This document shows, in pieces, positions 23,480 through 39,173 of a stretch of DNA of 64,000 nt. The translations under genes were made by a program, and so were the position numbers. The DNA is from Nissolia schottii (Eukaryota; Streptophyta; Magnoliopsida; Fabales; Fabaceae), in assembly GCA_003254905.1 (NCBI GenBank), contig QANU01001174.1, positions 236,992-300,991 on the forward strand, in the 5' to 3' direction. The notes under the pieces are model-generated. The model was not told the origin of the DNA. It searched no databases and worked only from the letters and a program-made list of their open reading frames with translations. Each line of letters opens with the position of its first letter. The first letter of the stretch is position 1.

Positions 23480-24060
23480 GAGGAATTAATTTTGGACGTC
23501 ATGATTAATTGTGATATAAAATTAGAATTTTATTAGAATCTTGAATTTTATGTTTATGTTCCCTATATAATTAGACCAAGAATTGTAATTCAAAATTTAA
23601 TTTTAATTGTATTATTTAAATTTCTGATCTAAAATTTTAAATTAAAATGAAACTATTAATAAAATAATTATTTTTGTATTATAATATTATTTTTGTTATA
23701 CTATTTGTGTGAAAATTATTTATTTATAAACTAATTAATTAAAATTTAGAAATTTAGATATTTATAATATTTAATAATGATATTAAATTTTAATAAATAT
23801 GGTTGCTAGAAAATAAATGAGAAAGAGAAATAATATAAACTTTAATGGGACAAGTGCAGAGAGAAATTTGATGAGATTTGTAATTGATAATTATTAGGAT
23901 ATGAGGTAAAAATTAAAAATAACTCATCTTTGATGATATTTAGTTGTTTTTAAATTTCATGGAATTAAAATTTTAATTTTATATGTTATGCCAACCACAA
24001 TAATTAGAATTAAGATGTCTAATTTTAAGCACCAATTTCATGCTTAATTCCTAACACCAA
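23480..24060 (+). repeat. AT-rich dispersed repeat, copy 1
   Basis: Matches 40100-40560 along most of its length through ordered blocks (ttttaaattttatgttta, gtgtgaaaattattta, aataaatatggttg, gagagaaa.tttgatg). A further partial copy lies inverted at 40660-40905. Likely a MITE family; the ends were not resolved. Confidence 0.55.
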
Positions 24061-24754
24061 ACGAACATTTGGAATTGAAGTGAACAAATTGATTTGTGTT
24101 TGGAAATAATATTTTAAAGGTGAGTTTTAAAAGAAAAGAGAGTGACTATTGACACGTCCTATTGTCTAATGTCATACTTCTTAATTCATTTTATTTTTTA
24201 TATTCATAAAATGCCCTTACTTCACAGTTATGTTAATCTTGTATATTGACACACTCGTTACCCACTAATGACATCCCGCTACACAATTTAATTTCAAAAA
24301 TGCTCCATGTACACCCAGTATCCATACACCCGTACATACACCACCATTTTATACGGTTTCACTGTTTATTAATACGGAATACAGCTGACTTTCCGTATTT
24401 AGAAAATACGTAATTCCACACGCACTTCAATTGCAACAGAATGTGATACGTAATGGTTTCTCAACCATATCGCAACAGCATCTTCCATATCCACCGCTGA
24501 AACAAAAACACTAGCTCCATGGAATTCAAAATCTTCCATAACCACCTCTAAACCAAAACGCGAGCTCCATGGAAACCATAATCCTCCATGGAAATCAAAG
24601 TCGCAAGCGCAATTCCACAATCAAAGCATATACAATCGTAATCTCATTTAGTTAGTGATCGAAAATGATAATACAAGAATCTGTGGCAATTTTTCGTCAT
24701 TTTTTGATGAATTCCATGGAGAGTTTTTGATTTGGTGACGTTGCTGTGAAATTA

Positions 24755-25998
24755 CAGTGTTCTGAAGTATTATAACACAGAAAATAAAATGTGCAAACTT
24801 TATATGGGCATATGTGCAAACATTAAGTGGGCATATGTGCAAACATTATCCACAGAGCCATAGAAATGTTTTTGTTAAGGGAGATAATGTGCATTTTGGC
24901 ACATTCTCAACATTTCAACAAATAATCCATAAAACACTATAATTTGTTGACACAAATTGAATTTTTATTTACTATAATGATTAAATATTAGATTGTGTGA
25001 TATAATCATTATTTGTGTGTCACAAATGCATAAAAATGCANNNNNNNNNNNNNNNNNNNNNNNNNNNNNNNNNNNNNNNNNNNNNNNNNNNNNNNNNNNN
25101 NNNNNNNNNNNNNNNNNNNNNNNNNNNNNNNNNNNNNNNNNNNNNNNNNNNNNNNNNNNNNNNNNNNNNNNNNNNNNNNNNNNNNNNNNNNNNNNNNNNN
25201 NNNNNNNNNNNNNNNNNNNNNNNNNNNNNNNNNNNNNNNNNNNNNNNNNNNNNNNNNNNNNNNNNNNNNNNNNNNNNNNNNNNNNNNNNNNNNNNNNNNN
25301 NNNNNNNNNNNNNNNNNNNNNNNNNNNNNNNNNNNNNNNNNNNNNNNNNNNNNNNNNNNNNNNNNNNNNNNNNNNNNNNNNNNNNNNNNNNNNNNNNNNN
25401 NNNNNNNNNNNNNNNNNNNNNNNNNNNNNNNNNNNNNNNNNNNNNNNNNNNNNNNNNNNNNNNNNNNNNNNNNNNNNNNNNNNNNNNNNNNNNNNNNNNN
25501 NNNNNNNNNNNNNNNNNNNNNNNNNNNNNNNNNNNNNNNNNNNNNNNNNNNNNNNNNNNNNNNNNNNNNNNNNNNNNNNNNNNNNNNNNNNNNNNNNNNN
25601 NNNNNNNNNNNNNNNNNNNNNNNNNNNNNNNNNNNNNNNNNNNNNNNNNNNNNNNNNNNNNNNNNNNNNNNNNNNNNNNNNNNNNNNNNNNNNNNNNNNN
25701 NNNNNNNNNNNNNNNNNNNNNNNNNNNNNNNNNNNNNNNNNNNNNNNNNNNNNNNNNNNNNNNNNNNNNNNNNNNNNNNNNNNNNNNNNNNNNTTTCAAC
25801 AATTAATGCATAAATATTATAAATATTTTGACACAATTTTTTACATATTGCCATAATAAACATTAGATGATGTGATATAAGCATTATGTGTTTGTCACAA
25901 ATGCATAAAAATGCAGAATTTGATGTATTGCTGAATTGTGCAAACTTTATATGGGCATATGTGCAAACATTAAATGAGCTTATGTGCAAACATTATCA
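24755..25998 (+). repeat. Tandem repeat units on both sides of an assembly gap
   Basis: 24790-24850 and 25936-25998 both read gcaaactttatatgggcat, then atgtgcaaacatta and gcttatgtgcaaacattatc-type sequence. 24960-25040 and 25810-25914 likewise share 'gtgtgatataa.cattat' and 'gtcacaaatgcataaaaa'. The N run lies inside this repeated material. Confidence 0.7.
25041..25793. other. Assembly gap (753 N)
   Basis: Run of undefined bases. The four open frames spanning it are artefacts of reading through N. Confidence 0.99.
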
Positions 25999-26175
25999 CA
26001 GGTCACAGGTCACAACATAAGTCATGTATATCTTGTTCTTTTCCTTCCTCCTGTCAATTATGCTTTGGTTTTTTTATTTTTGAACTTCTTTCTTTTTTAG
26101 TTAAAAGATGATAGCAAGCAGCAACATCTTCAATGACTCATCTCTCTAACAAATCTTAGATCTTGCGCATGAGAT

Positions 26176-26265
26176 CGCAGAGAACGACGAGGTCGACGAG
26201 AACGACGAAGTCGACGAGAACAATGAGGTCGAAGAGAACGAAGAGGGTGAAGAGAGCGGAGAGCA
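26176..26265 (+). repeat. 18-bp GA-rich tandem repeat
   Basis: About five degenerate units of gacgaggtcgacgagaac, near the right end of the 24.3-26.4 kb element. One frame would be acidic (END/EVD repeats) and another Arg/Thr-rich; neither is supported as a protein. Confidence 0.6.
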
Positions 26266-26425
26266 ATGAACAGTGAAAATTTTTGAGAAAGAGAACGAAG
26301 CGTGGGTTCACGAGTGTGTTGGTGAGAGTGGGAGAAAGAATGGATGAAACGGTTATTTTAGGGAGCCAGTGTATTTAAATACGCGTGTATGTATGATGTA
26401 TGATATATGGGTGTACATGTAGCAT

Positions 26426-28385
26426 AACCGATTTAATTTATTCATTATAATATCTGAACAGGAAATGTTAGTGAAGAAATTAAGAGTAATTAAGTCAATC
26501 AAACTTCTTCAAAGAATAAGTAAATAACTAAGCTGTTTATACAATCAAAGTTGTTTTGGTTATTCATAAGAGATTCATTGACTTCAACTTTCTAGATCTT
26601 GAAAAATATAATACAGTAGTAGCCGCTGATGTCACTATATCTAATAATTTGATTGAAAATCTACTTGAACTGCTTGATTGCTTCCCTATAATTGGGAGTC
26701 CTTTTCTAAGTCCTATCACTGTGTGTTTGTATATATGTGTATAATATTCTTTTTATATTATGTAGAATAATAAGAAAGATTGTTCAATAGTTAATTTTCG
26801 ACTTGAGCATATATACATTAATCAACTGAAAGCATTCTTACATCACAATGGACCCCACATGGAAACCCCTCATCCCTGCATTATTTTTGCCACTCATGAC
26901 TCTCTTCCTTTTCTGGGACTCTTCACCTATTCTCACGTTTTTCCCCTAGTCAATCACTCCTGGGGGCGAAGAGGATTTTTTTTTTTTTTTAATCCAGCGG
27001 AGTCGCCAATTTTGTTTTTTCAAAATTACCCACATCTTAAGTTCACTATACTTTAATCTGATTTCGATCAAAATTTGAGAGAAATAAGTGACAAATTATT
27101 CTTCTGAACATCTGAAGTTAAAATTATGCCAATTTTCTTTGTCAAAATTACCAACATCTTAACCTAACTAAATCTTACCTTAAGAAAATACTTGAACCAA
27201 CCAAACATGATAGTCTATCTCTAATATCTTTATTATGCATGAAATTACGAACAGTTGGTAGCTCATATTGTCTTTTAGTTATGTGGTGTGAGTTCGATCA
27301 TCATCAATAAAAATAAAAAAACATTTCATGGCAAACAATCTAGCATTTTATATAAACTTGATCAATTACTATGAGGAGATTAATTAGTGTTGTCAGCTTT
27401 AGATACACCGTCTTATTAAATAAAAATGTAAATCTTTATCATGCATAAAGATAGGACGGAATCCTACATAACTGAATGGGCCACGCATGCATGCAAGCAG
27501 TTTTCACAACCCTACCAAAAGGAAAAGGAATTGAAAAAGCATTTGGTGTTAACCCACGATCAGAAAATCCAAGTGAATGCATGCATGTGCATGCAAACAC
27601 TCAGTCATAATCATTTTTCTTCATTTCTCCATCGAACAAAAAGTTCATGACAGCTCTGCTACGTACCTGTATCAATTATATGATGAAACTTGGAAAAAAG
27701 GACAAAACGACGAAGGACAAGAATAATATTAACGATCAATATAGCTATACAACTTGAAGCTTGCATTTCAGGACCATGTATTTCTGAAGCTTTATGAGAT
27801 ATAACTAAATGAAAGGATTAACGATCATATAAATGGTCCACCATACTGTGCCATCGGATCAAGATCATAAATTTGTAACATGTAATATTACAACTTCAAT
27901 ATTGTTTCTATGCAAGTTCGGTAGTGTTTTTTCTAGGACATTTATATGTTGGTAATTGTGTAAGATATTTGTTTACGCATTCATGTGTTTCACAGAAAAA
28001 AGATAAATACAAAGTGAAGCCACTTTTTAAACGTAGCATGAATTCTGAATTGGTGCGCAATACCTTATATTTTGCATTGATTGGTATGTTGATTTTTGAT
28101 GGAAAGGAAGGATATTTTTCTTGTTTGATACTGCATTTGTCAAATAACCATCCACTTTTAAATGTGCATAGAGACAAGGGTGGCTCCTCTTATACTTCAG
28201 GGATGCATGAATTTCCCTAAAATTTTATTTTTTCTTGTAAAAATAATGCTTTTTCTTATTCGACCCCCTAAAAAAATTTCTTGTTGTCTTACTAAAGGAA
28301 AAAAAGAGAGAGAACTTTAGCTTAGACTAAGGGTTTAATTTCATCACACTATCTTTTATTTTTCTATCACAATCTTATTTTTTAG
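26426..28385. other. Intergenic, nothing recognised
   Basis: Several short frames (26556-26744, 26859-27056, 27441-27650, 27908-28220) show no domain. A poly-T run lies at 26977-26990. Confidence 0.5.
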
Positions 28386-28544
28386 GGTAATGTTATGTAT
28401 ACAACACATTTGTGGATAACAAATGACAATTCTCTCGTAAAAGCATAACCCCTATCATAGAGAGAGAGAAAATGTGAATATAGTAAGAGCCATGTTTTTG
28501 TGAGAAAGTTATCTACAAATGTGTTAGGTACATAACATTCCTCC
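28386..28544. mobile_element. Short MITE with ~33-bp terminal inverted repeats
   Basis: The left end aatgttatgtatacaacaca..tttgtggataac is mirrored by gttatctacaaatgtgt..acataacatt at 28508-28540, with few mismatches. Total length about 160 bp. Confidence 0.7.
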
Positions 28545-28960
28545 ATTTTTTATTATTCCTATCCAAAGCAGTGAGAAGCTTGCTCTCATCCTGTTCCTTT
28601 CCGACATGGTTGCGAAAAGGTAGCTGAGAAAATTGTAGCACGAATTATATATATTTTTTATTTAGTTTTTAAAGATATTAGATTGAATTGAAATACAATT
28701 TGCAAACTATTTTAATTTTGGTTTGAACCTAACGTTCTATGTTTTCTTATAAAGTCTATATGTGTCTCTTTTGATTGAGCTTTGATTATAAAATATGTAT
28801 TTTTTTTATATTGTAATTTTCTTTACAATTTTTTGGCTAAGTAAAACCTAAAAGACATATATTATACTTTATGTATAAATTTTAATTAATTAATATTGGC
28901 CCCCTACAAAAAGAGGGTCGAACTCCTCCCCCTCATAAAGATTAAGAAAATGTTGGAAAC
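28545..28960. other. Intergenic, nothing recognised
   Basis: AT-rich, no gene or repeat supported. Confidence 0.45.
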
Positions 28961-29300
28961 AATCTCGTTATTTGTACACTTAAAAAATAGCTACCAACAG
29001 TCACTCAACAGAGAAACAAACACTACACAAGAGAAAAATAAACATTGCACAATAGGGAAACAAACATTATCTAACACATAAAATAAATAATATTAAATGC
29101 ATGTGTGCATGAGCACACATAAATATTCAATGACAATGTTTGCTTTACTATTTTGTAGTAACATTAAACTCACGTATACACGGACATGCAAAAATGTTCG
29201 ATGACAATGTTTATTTCTTTATTGTGTATAATATTTGTTTCTTTGTTAAGTAACTATTAAGTGACTATTTTTTAGATGTACAAATAATATTTCTCTGTTG
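28961..29300. mobile_element. Foldback MITE with ~100-bp arms
   Basis: The left arm (tatttgtac, cttaaaaaatag, caacagagaaac, aataaacattg) is mirrored by the right arm (caatgtttatttctttatt, tttgtttctttgttaag, gactattttttagatgtac). The loop contains a self-complementary tgtgtgcatgagcacaca. Confidence 0.65.
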
Positions 29301-29934
29301 AAAATGCCTCAATTTAAAAAAAATAAATTAAAAGTATTTTATAAAACTACCCTTAATATTCTCTATTTTTCTTTATTTTCTTATATTTTCTCATTTTTCA
29401 TCTATTCTCTTTCTTCAATTACTCTTATTTAATATATTTATAATTAATATTATTATTATTATTATCTAAATTTAAAAGGTGAACAATTATTTAAATAAAA
29501 AAATGAAATTTCAAAAGTAGAGATAAATTAATTTTTATTAGATAATTGGACATTTTTAAAATAATTTTATTTAATAAAAAAACATAGAAAGTGATATATT
29601 TCTCTCATTAAATTATACCAATCACATAAGTAACAATTCCTCCACTACTTCTTTCCTTTTTGTATATTATTTCTCTTTTTTTTTCTCTCCACTATATCTA
29701 TGCTTATTTACTAGTCTAATTAACTTCAAATACATGTACCATGTCTAATGGATTTATAAAGTTCAAACTTTTGTGAAGAAAATAATGGTAAACTTATAGC
29801 TGCTCTCTCCTTTTATTATATCACAAGTTCTAAGCATATATGATTTTTCTTTGTAAGTTCAAATTTGCAGTTTAAACAAAGTCTATAAGAAATGAAAATT
29901 TACTTATAAATTTAAATAATTTTAAAATGATAAT
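29301..29934. other. Intergenic, nothing recognised
   Basis: Very AT-rich; no gene or repeat supported. Confidence 0.45.
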
Positions 29935-30050
29935 GTTGTCTTGTGACCTAAAGATTAGGTGTTCAAATATTAAAAATATTCATTTTACTTGTAGAAATAA
30001 AAACTTATGCATCTACCCTATTCAGACCTTATTAAGTGGGAGTTTAGTGT
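29935..30050 (+). mobile_element. Diverged Au-type SINE
   Basis: 'gtcttgtgacctaaag' and the B-box-like aggtgttcaaatatt are followed by 'cttatgcatctacccta' and 'cagaccttattaagtggg', the conserved 3' body of Au SINEs. Diverged; no target-site duplication identified. Confidence 0.5.
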
Positions 30051-33183
<3,133 letters not shown>

Positions 33184-33269
33184 TCTAAGAACATTCTCAG
33201 TTATTGATTTTTTTAAATACTACAAATTAAAATTGATTGGTAATAGCATTTAGATAACATATGCATTAA

Positions 33270-33471
33270 GGGGTGTGTGATTTGAAATTATTTTACATGG
33301 AATATCGTATCAACTTACATTATATTTATTGTTAGATGAGATTTTAATAAGACCCACACTAAATAAAATTTTATTTAATGGTAAATAAATAGTGAGTAGA
33401 CATACTATCCTACACACAATGAATACAAATAATATTTCTTATTTCATTAAACATGATTTAGAAACACACCC
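33270..33471. mobile_element. Short MITE with GGGTGTGT ends
   Basis: The left end ggggtgtgtgatttgaaatt is mirrored by gatttagaaacacaccc at the right end. The middle (agatgagattttaataagac to aatatttc) also occurs diverged at 60408-60512 inside a PUB24-like intron. Confidence 0.55.
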
Positions 33472-34596
33472 ATTTTTTAGCACTAATGCTCAATTTAATC
33501 CTTGCAAGGGTAAACATAAGTTATTTTCGTTGATTTGACATGTGAAATGAAATTGTGACAAAAATTAGAGTTGCAAATGAGATTATTGTAGTATCATTTG
33601 AGGTTAAAAATGTGTGGTTGTGGCAGTAGTGAGGACTATAAATATTAGTTGACATCACAAATCTGTTTGTAACTGCAGATACTATCACAACCTCATTTGC
33701 AGTTATTATATAGATTCACATTCTTATCTAATATAATAAATCAACGAAAATGTGACGATGTAGTAATAATAATCAATCAAATAACTAATTTAATCTATAA
33801 TTTATAATTTCAAAAATCAAAAACTCAAATTTTAAATTTTAGGAAATTCAGCATCACCCCCAATTTTTCACGCAAAAGTTACACCGTTTTGGAGATAGAA
33901 TCGAAAGGGTATTTCTGAAAAATTCTAGATCAGGTTCCAATTTGAACACACGAACTGCATCAGTCCACATATATCGTGTATATGTATTATATGACTATGT
34001 TTATCTTGCATTAATTTATGACCCTATCCTCCAGACTGTCTCACAACAAAGATTACTGTTGTTTTCCCAGCTTTATTCCCCGACGTGCTTTTTTGTGAAT
34101 ACTTCTTCCGCATTAATTCTAATGTTCATTAATTATCTTATTATTTTTCGTATCACTGATTTTGACATGACCTGAGAATGTCCCCTAACTGTGAATTAGA
34201 CAATTCACAAAGCCTTCTAACTTCATATTTTATGTATTGTTATAAAGTTATCCAATATGCAACTCATTAATACCATGACGTCGTGTAAGATAAGATTTAA
34301 CAATATTAAAAAAAGTATCAATTAGATCTCTAAAAATTAACTTAAGTGTTAACTAAGTTTCTAAAAAAAATGTCAACTTGGTCCTAAAAATTTTGAACAT
34401 TTCTAACATTAGTCCTTCCATTAGTGAAATCGTTAACGGATGTTGATGTCTCCGTCAATCCCTCCGTTTTCTCTTATCTCTCTTCTAGCCACTAAACTAC
34501 CCTCACATATCCATCAAATCCCCAAACTACCCCTTTTCTTCTTCCTCCCCATCCCAACCAACCACCGCCATAACAGTCATCAAAACCGAGACTGCC
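33472..34596. other. Intergenic; Mutator-like end wording at 34320-34480
   Basis: 34320-34480 carries 'ctaaaaattaacttaag', 'aacttggtcctaaaaatt' and 'tccattagtgaaatcgttaa', the style of Mutator-like terminal repeats. No gene; the frame at 33942-34175 has no domain. Confidence 0.4.
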
Positions 34597-34604
34597 ACCA
34601 CAAC

Positions 34605-35908
34605 TAGGGGTGGGAACATGCCAGACCAGGTTAGGCCACGCACTAAATTGATCAGACTTGTATCATAAATTTTTGGCATGAATTTGATCTATTATATGTC
34701 AAAGGTCTTTTTTTGGGCCTAGCCTCACCTAGAGTTTAGTAAGTCGGCCTATTTAAATATNGGTTGGTCCCTGGACTTTTTTGGCCAAATTGGTTCCTGA
34801 ACCATCAAAACGATGTCATTTTGAGGCTTACTAGGATAGAGGATAGAGAAAACCTCATTGTTAATGGACACGTTAGAGACCGTTAAGAGTTTGGTGAACG
34901 GAAGGATTAACAAGTCCAACAGTTACAAAGTCCATGCAGTAACGTGACTAAAGTGTCATTTTTTTTAAGTTGAGAGACCAAATGGGGCGAGGGTGTAAAG
35001 TCACATGACCAAATAGGGTATTAACCCTCTATAGAGTGTGTGATGATCTTTGCATTTAGTCACACTTTTAAAATGTGACTATATGTTTAGCAACACTTTT
35101 TAAATATATTTAGCCATTCTTAAATTATTTAGAGACATTTTTATGCATTTAATGACACTTAAATTCCACCATGCTTCTCAAATACATTTAACCGCATTTA
35201 TAAAATGTAGCTAAATGTAAGGTACATCACTAATAATGTGCACATTAAAAAAAGCATTTATTTGGCGACATCTTTAAAGAAATTCACCTTAAATTATTTC
35301 TAAAACATTTGTTAAGAATGCGTCAAAACTTTTCTCTTAATTAATATTTAAGAAATACTTTATAGTATTTATTTAAATATATCACCAAAATCATTTCTTG
35401 TATCTATCTATCTATCTATACTTTTATACTATTAATAGAGAATTCAAAAAATAACTTTTCTCTTATCTCATAATTTTATTGAATGATTTTTTTTTTCAAT
35501 TTCAAACCTATAATAAAAAAATAAATTTTTTTTTTACAAACCTCAGTCATACTCGTTTTTTAACGGCGTAGGTTCACTCTATTTACGTGAGACTACCACC
35601 ACTTTCGCTTACCATACGAACGTGTGTGAAGCAAAATAATATTGAGTGCCATAGATATAGGGATTGACTAATTTGGCTTACGTACGGAAATTTTGTTGCA
35701 TTTCCAAAGCTTTTTGTCCAAAAAGGTGGCCGACATTAGGAANAGAGGCTTTATGATTGGCTTAGGTCTGACTAGTTTAACTAAATACGCTTTTTATTTG
35801 ACTTGGGCCTAGGTCAACTTTTAAAGAAGCCAAGTCAGGCTAGGCCAGGCTTTTAGTAAGTCAGGCCGCAAGGCCCTTGTTAGGTCGCCTAGCCTATTGC
35901 CACCGCTA
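34605..35908. mobile_element. hAT-like MITE with 8-bp target-site duplication, interrupted by a misassembled block
   Basis: Ends taggggtgggaacatg and (inverse of the right end) tagcggtggcaataggc, with aggcc-rich subterminal sequence. The flanks are accacaac (34597-34604) and actacaac (35909-35916), an 8-bp duplication with one mismatch, as expected for hAT. The middle, 34761-35743, is the foreign block discussed below, bounded by single Ns. Removing it leaves a ~320-bp element. Confidence 0.75.
34762..35742 (+). repeat. Copy A of a triplicated ~1-kb block (likely assembly artefact)
   Basis: Matches 37334-38314 without any length change (constant offset 2572), and no difference was seen on inspection. 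A single N sits immediately before it (34761) and after it (35743). Confidence 0.9.
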
Positions 35909-35916
35909 ACTACAAC

Positions 35917-37333
35917 CAACAACCACCAGTTCACCGCTCATCCACTGGCAAACCACCACCATCAAACTCCCTCAACCCCATAAAATTAACCATACCCTAA
36001 ACCAAAAGTCAATTCCCTTGCATATTCATCTTTTGAACCTAATTTCCCATGTCGATCTAACAACAACATTGATATCTAAACTTTTTAATGCTTTTTTCCT
36101 TTACAATTCGTTAAATTAATTTAAACATTCCACCCACAAACTTTTGTATAGACCAAATACCTCTCAAGCTTCCAGAGGGAGTAAGAGAGCTTCTGTTTTT
36201 TTAGTTGTAATCCCTAAATCGAAGAGCCAATCACACATGGTCGAGGCTGCCGTTCACCCCCTCTACCACCAAAGTAGTAACCATGGAGAAGCGTGAAAGA
36301 TACTCATGATATTTAAATGGAAATGCAACAAAGCACAAAATTCTCAATGCAATAGTATTGATACGGTTCCCAAGTCTGATACAAAAATGGCAAGAAGTAA
36401 TACTAAGACAAGATAAAATAAAATAGCTTCCTCAAGTGCAAGCAAGTAGCCTGCAAGGAATGGTGAAGGAGAATTAAGGTTGGCCAAAAGAAGAAAGGTT
36501 TCAAGGGAGAGGTAGTAGAAGAGCAGAGGGAAAAGACATACCAATTTCATGCTTGATCCCCAAGCTGATGCCCTGCCAGCCTTTTGTTGGGCCCACGAGC
36601 TTTGCCACTCTGCCTAGTTCCCACAACATTCGGATCAGCCTCCATATGGCTTAGTGCCCTAACAAACTCTGCATTTACCATATTACCATATTGTTCATTT
36701 GTTTGTCCCTTGGTGTCCTTGTTACCCCATGACAAAGAGTCAACAACCATGGGCTCAATAAGGGCACTAGCGGTGGCCACATATGGAGGATGCAACGATG
36801 ACGGCCACCCACGATTTCACTCTCCCTTCACTCTCATTTTCTTTTTCCCACTGCCATCCACCATTGATGACCCCTAATCTCCCAACCCCAACAGCCCCAA
36901 CAACCATAGATTTATAATCTTTCAACAACAAAAATTAAGACCCCCATCATGTCTAAGGAAACAATTTTAATCCCCAAAATTAAGGGTATTTTATTTTTAG
37001 GGTTTCTAAAAAATTGGCTTTGATTTTGTTTCCTTGTGCATCTTTTTTTTCTATTTGATGTTGATTATCTTTCTATGGACATGTGCATGGACGTGTGCAG
37101 GCTTGGTGAGAAGGTCAATGAGCATATTTGCTCAACTAGGTTGTGCGGGTATGGTGATGGTGTGGAAATGGTGGTTGTGGAAATGAGGGTGTGGGTGTTG
37201 GCAGTGGTGGGTTGAAGGTCAAAGTGGAAGAAGTGGTAGTGGTGGTGGTAGTGGGCTCAAGGTCAAGGTCAAGTTGGAGGAAGTTGTGGTTGTGGGGGTG
37301 CAGGGAGTAAATAGTCCCAGGACTATTTTTTTA
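35917..37333. other. Intergenic, possibly transposon interior
   Basis: Minus frames at 36547-36795 (82 codons) and 36344-36550 show no recognised domain. 37140-37310 is gtggtgg-rich. Position between Mutator-like wording at 34.3 kb and ggttggtccctggac at 37.33 kb suggests one old element, but this is not proven. Confidence 0.35.
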
Positions 37334-38338
37334 GGTTGGTCCCTGGACTTTTTTGGCCAAATTGGTTCCTGAACCATCAAAACGATGTCATTTTGAGGCT
37401 TACTAGGATAGAGGATAGAGAAAACCTCATTGTTAATGGACACGTTAGAGACCGTTAAGAGTTTGGTGAACGGAAGGATTAACAAGTCCAACAGTTACAA
37501 AGTCCATGCAGTAACGTGACTAAAGTGTCATTTTTTTTAAGTTGAGAGACCAAATGGGGCGAGGGTGTAAAGTCACATGACCAAATAGGGTATTAACCCT
37601 CTATAGAGTGTGTGATGATCTTTGCATTTAGTCACACTTTTAAAATGTGACTATATGTTTAGCAACACTTTTTAAATATATTTAGCCATTCTTAAATTAT
37701 TTAGAGACATTTTTATGCATTTAATGACACTTAAATTCCACCATGCTTCTCAAATACATTTAACCGCATTTATAAAATGTAGCTAAATGTAAGGTACATC
37801 ACTAATAATGTGCACATTAAAAAAAGCATTTATTTGGCGACATCTTTAAAGAAATTCACCTTAAATTATTTCTAAAACATTTGTTAAGAATGCGTCAAAA
37901 CTTTTCTCTTAATTAATATTTAAGAAATACTTTATAGTATTTATTTAAATATATCACCAAAATCATTTCTTGTATCTATCTATCTATCTATACTTTTATA
38001 CTATTAATAGAGAATTCAAAAAATAACTTTTCTCTTATCTCATAATTTTATTGAATGATTTTTTTTTTCAATTTCAAACCTATAATAAAAAAATAAATTT
38101 TTTTTTTACAAACCTCAGTCATACTCGTTTTTTAACGGCGTAGGTTCACTCTATTTACGTGAGACTACCACCACTTTCGCTTACCATACGAACGTGTGTG
38201 AAGCAAAATAATATTGAGTGCCATAGATATAGGGATTGACTAATTTGGCTTACGTACGGAAATTTTGTTGCATTTCCAAAGCTTTTTGTCCAAAAAGGTG
38301 GCCGACATTAGGAATGAATACTCTTATTAATCTTTTTA
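37334..38338 (+). repeat. Copy B of the triplicated block (probable genuine copy)
   Basis: 1005 bp, of which the first 981 match copy A and the last 834 (37505-38338) match copy C. Continuous with unique sequence on its left and cut by a single N at 38339. Contains (ctat)n and poly-T tracts that are the same length in all copies. Confidence 0.9.
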
Positions 38339-38339
38339 N

Positions 38340-39173
38340 CATGCAGTAACGTGACTAAAGTGTCATTTTTTTTAAGTTGAGAGACCAAATGGGGCGAGGG
38401 TGTAAAGTCACATGACCAAATAGGGTATTAACCCTCTATAGAGTGTGTGATGATCTTTGCATTTAGTCACACTTTTAAAATGTGACTATATGTTTAGCAA
38501 CACTTTTTAAATATATTTAGCCATTCTTAAATTATTTAGAGACATTTTTATGCATTTAATGACACTTAAATTCCACCATGCTTCTCAAATACATTTAACC
38601 GCATTTATAAAATGTAGCTAAATGTAAGGTACATCACTAATAATGTGCACATTAAAAAAAGCATTTATTTGGCGACATCTTTAAAGAAATTCACCTTAAA
38701 TTATTTCTAAAACATTTGTTAAGAATGCGTCAAAACTTTTCTCTTAATTAATATTTAAGAAATACTTTATAGTATTTATTTAAATATATCACCAAAATCA
38801 TTTCTTGTATCTATCTATCTATCTATACTTTTATACTATTAATAGAGAATTCAAAAAATAACTTTTCTCTTATCTCATAATTTTATTGAATGATTTTTTT
38901 TTTCAATTTCAAACCTATAATAAAAAAATAAATTTTTTTTTTACAAACCTCAGTCATACTCGTTTTTTAACGGCGTAGGTTCACTCTATTTACGTGAGAC
39001 TACCACCACTTTCGCTTACCATACGAACGTGTGTGAAGCAAAATAATATTGAGTGCCATAGATATAGGGATTGACTAATTTGGCTTACGTACGGAAATTT
39101 TGTTGCATTTCCAAAGCTTTTTGTCCAAAAAGGTGGCCGACATTAGGAATGAATACTCTTATTAATCTTTTTA
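38340..39173 (+). repeat. Copy C of the triplicated block (unmerged overlap)
   Basis: 834 bp matching 37505-38338 at a constant offset of 835, then continuing into unique sequence at 39174. It starts right after the N at 38339, as expected for two contigs whose overlapping ends were joined without merging. Confidence 0.9.

Larger units (their letters stand above)
24300..26425 (+). mobile_element. Large terminal-inverted-repeat element with internal tandem repeats
   Basis: The left tip atgctccatgtacaccc (24300) is mirrored by the right tip gggtgtacatgtagcat (26409-26425); 'catacacccgtacataca' and 'gtatgtatgatgtat' continue the similarity inward. Inside: 24440-24620 with repeated 'ctccatgga' words, two diverged repeat copies around 'gtgcaaac.ttatatgggcatatgtgc' flanking the N gap, and a gaacgacgaggtcgac-type repeat at 26176-26265. 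No transposase frame is visible. Shares tips with 57018-57235 and with the right tip at 13657. No clear target-site duplication. Confidence 0.6.

Noticed and set aside
24993..25989. Four frames of 260-326 codons around 25 kb
   Set aside because: They consist almost entirely of undefined residues from the N gap.
34761..39173. Genuine tandem triplication or satellite
   Set aside because: Apparently identical copies with N at the borders and an interrupted MITE fit misassembly better.
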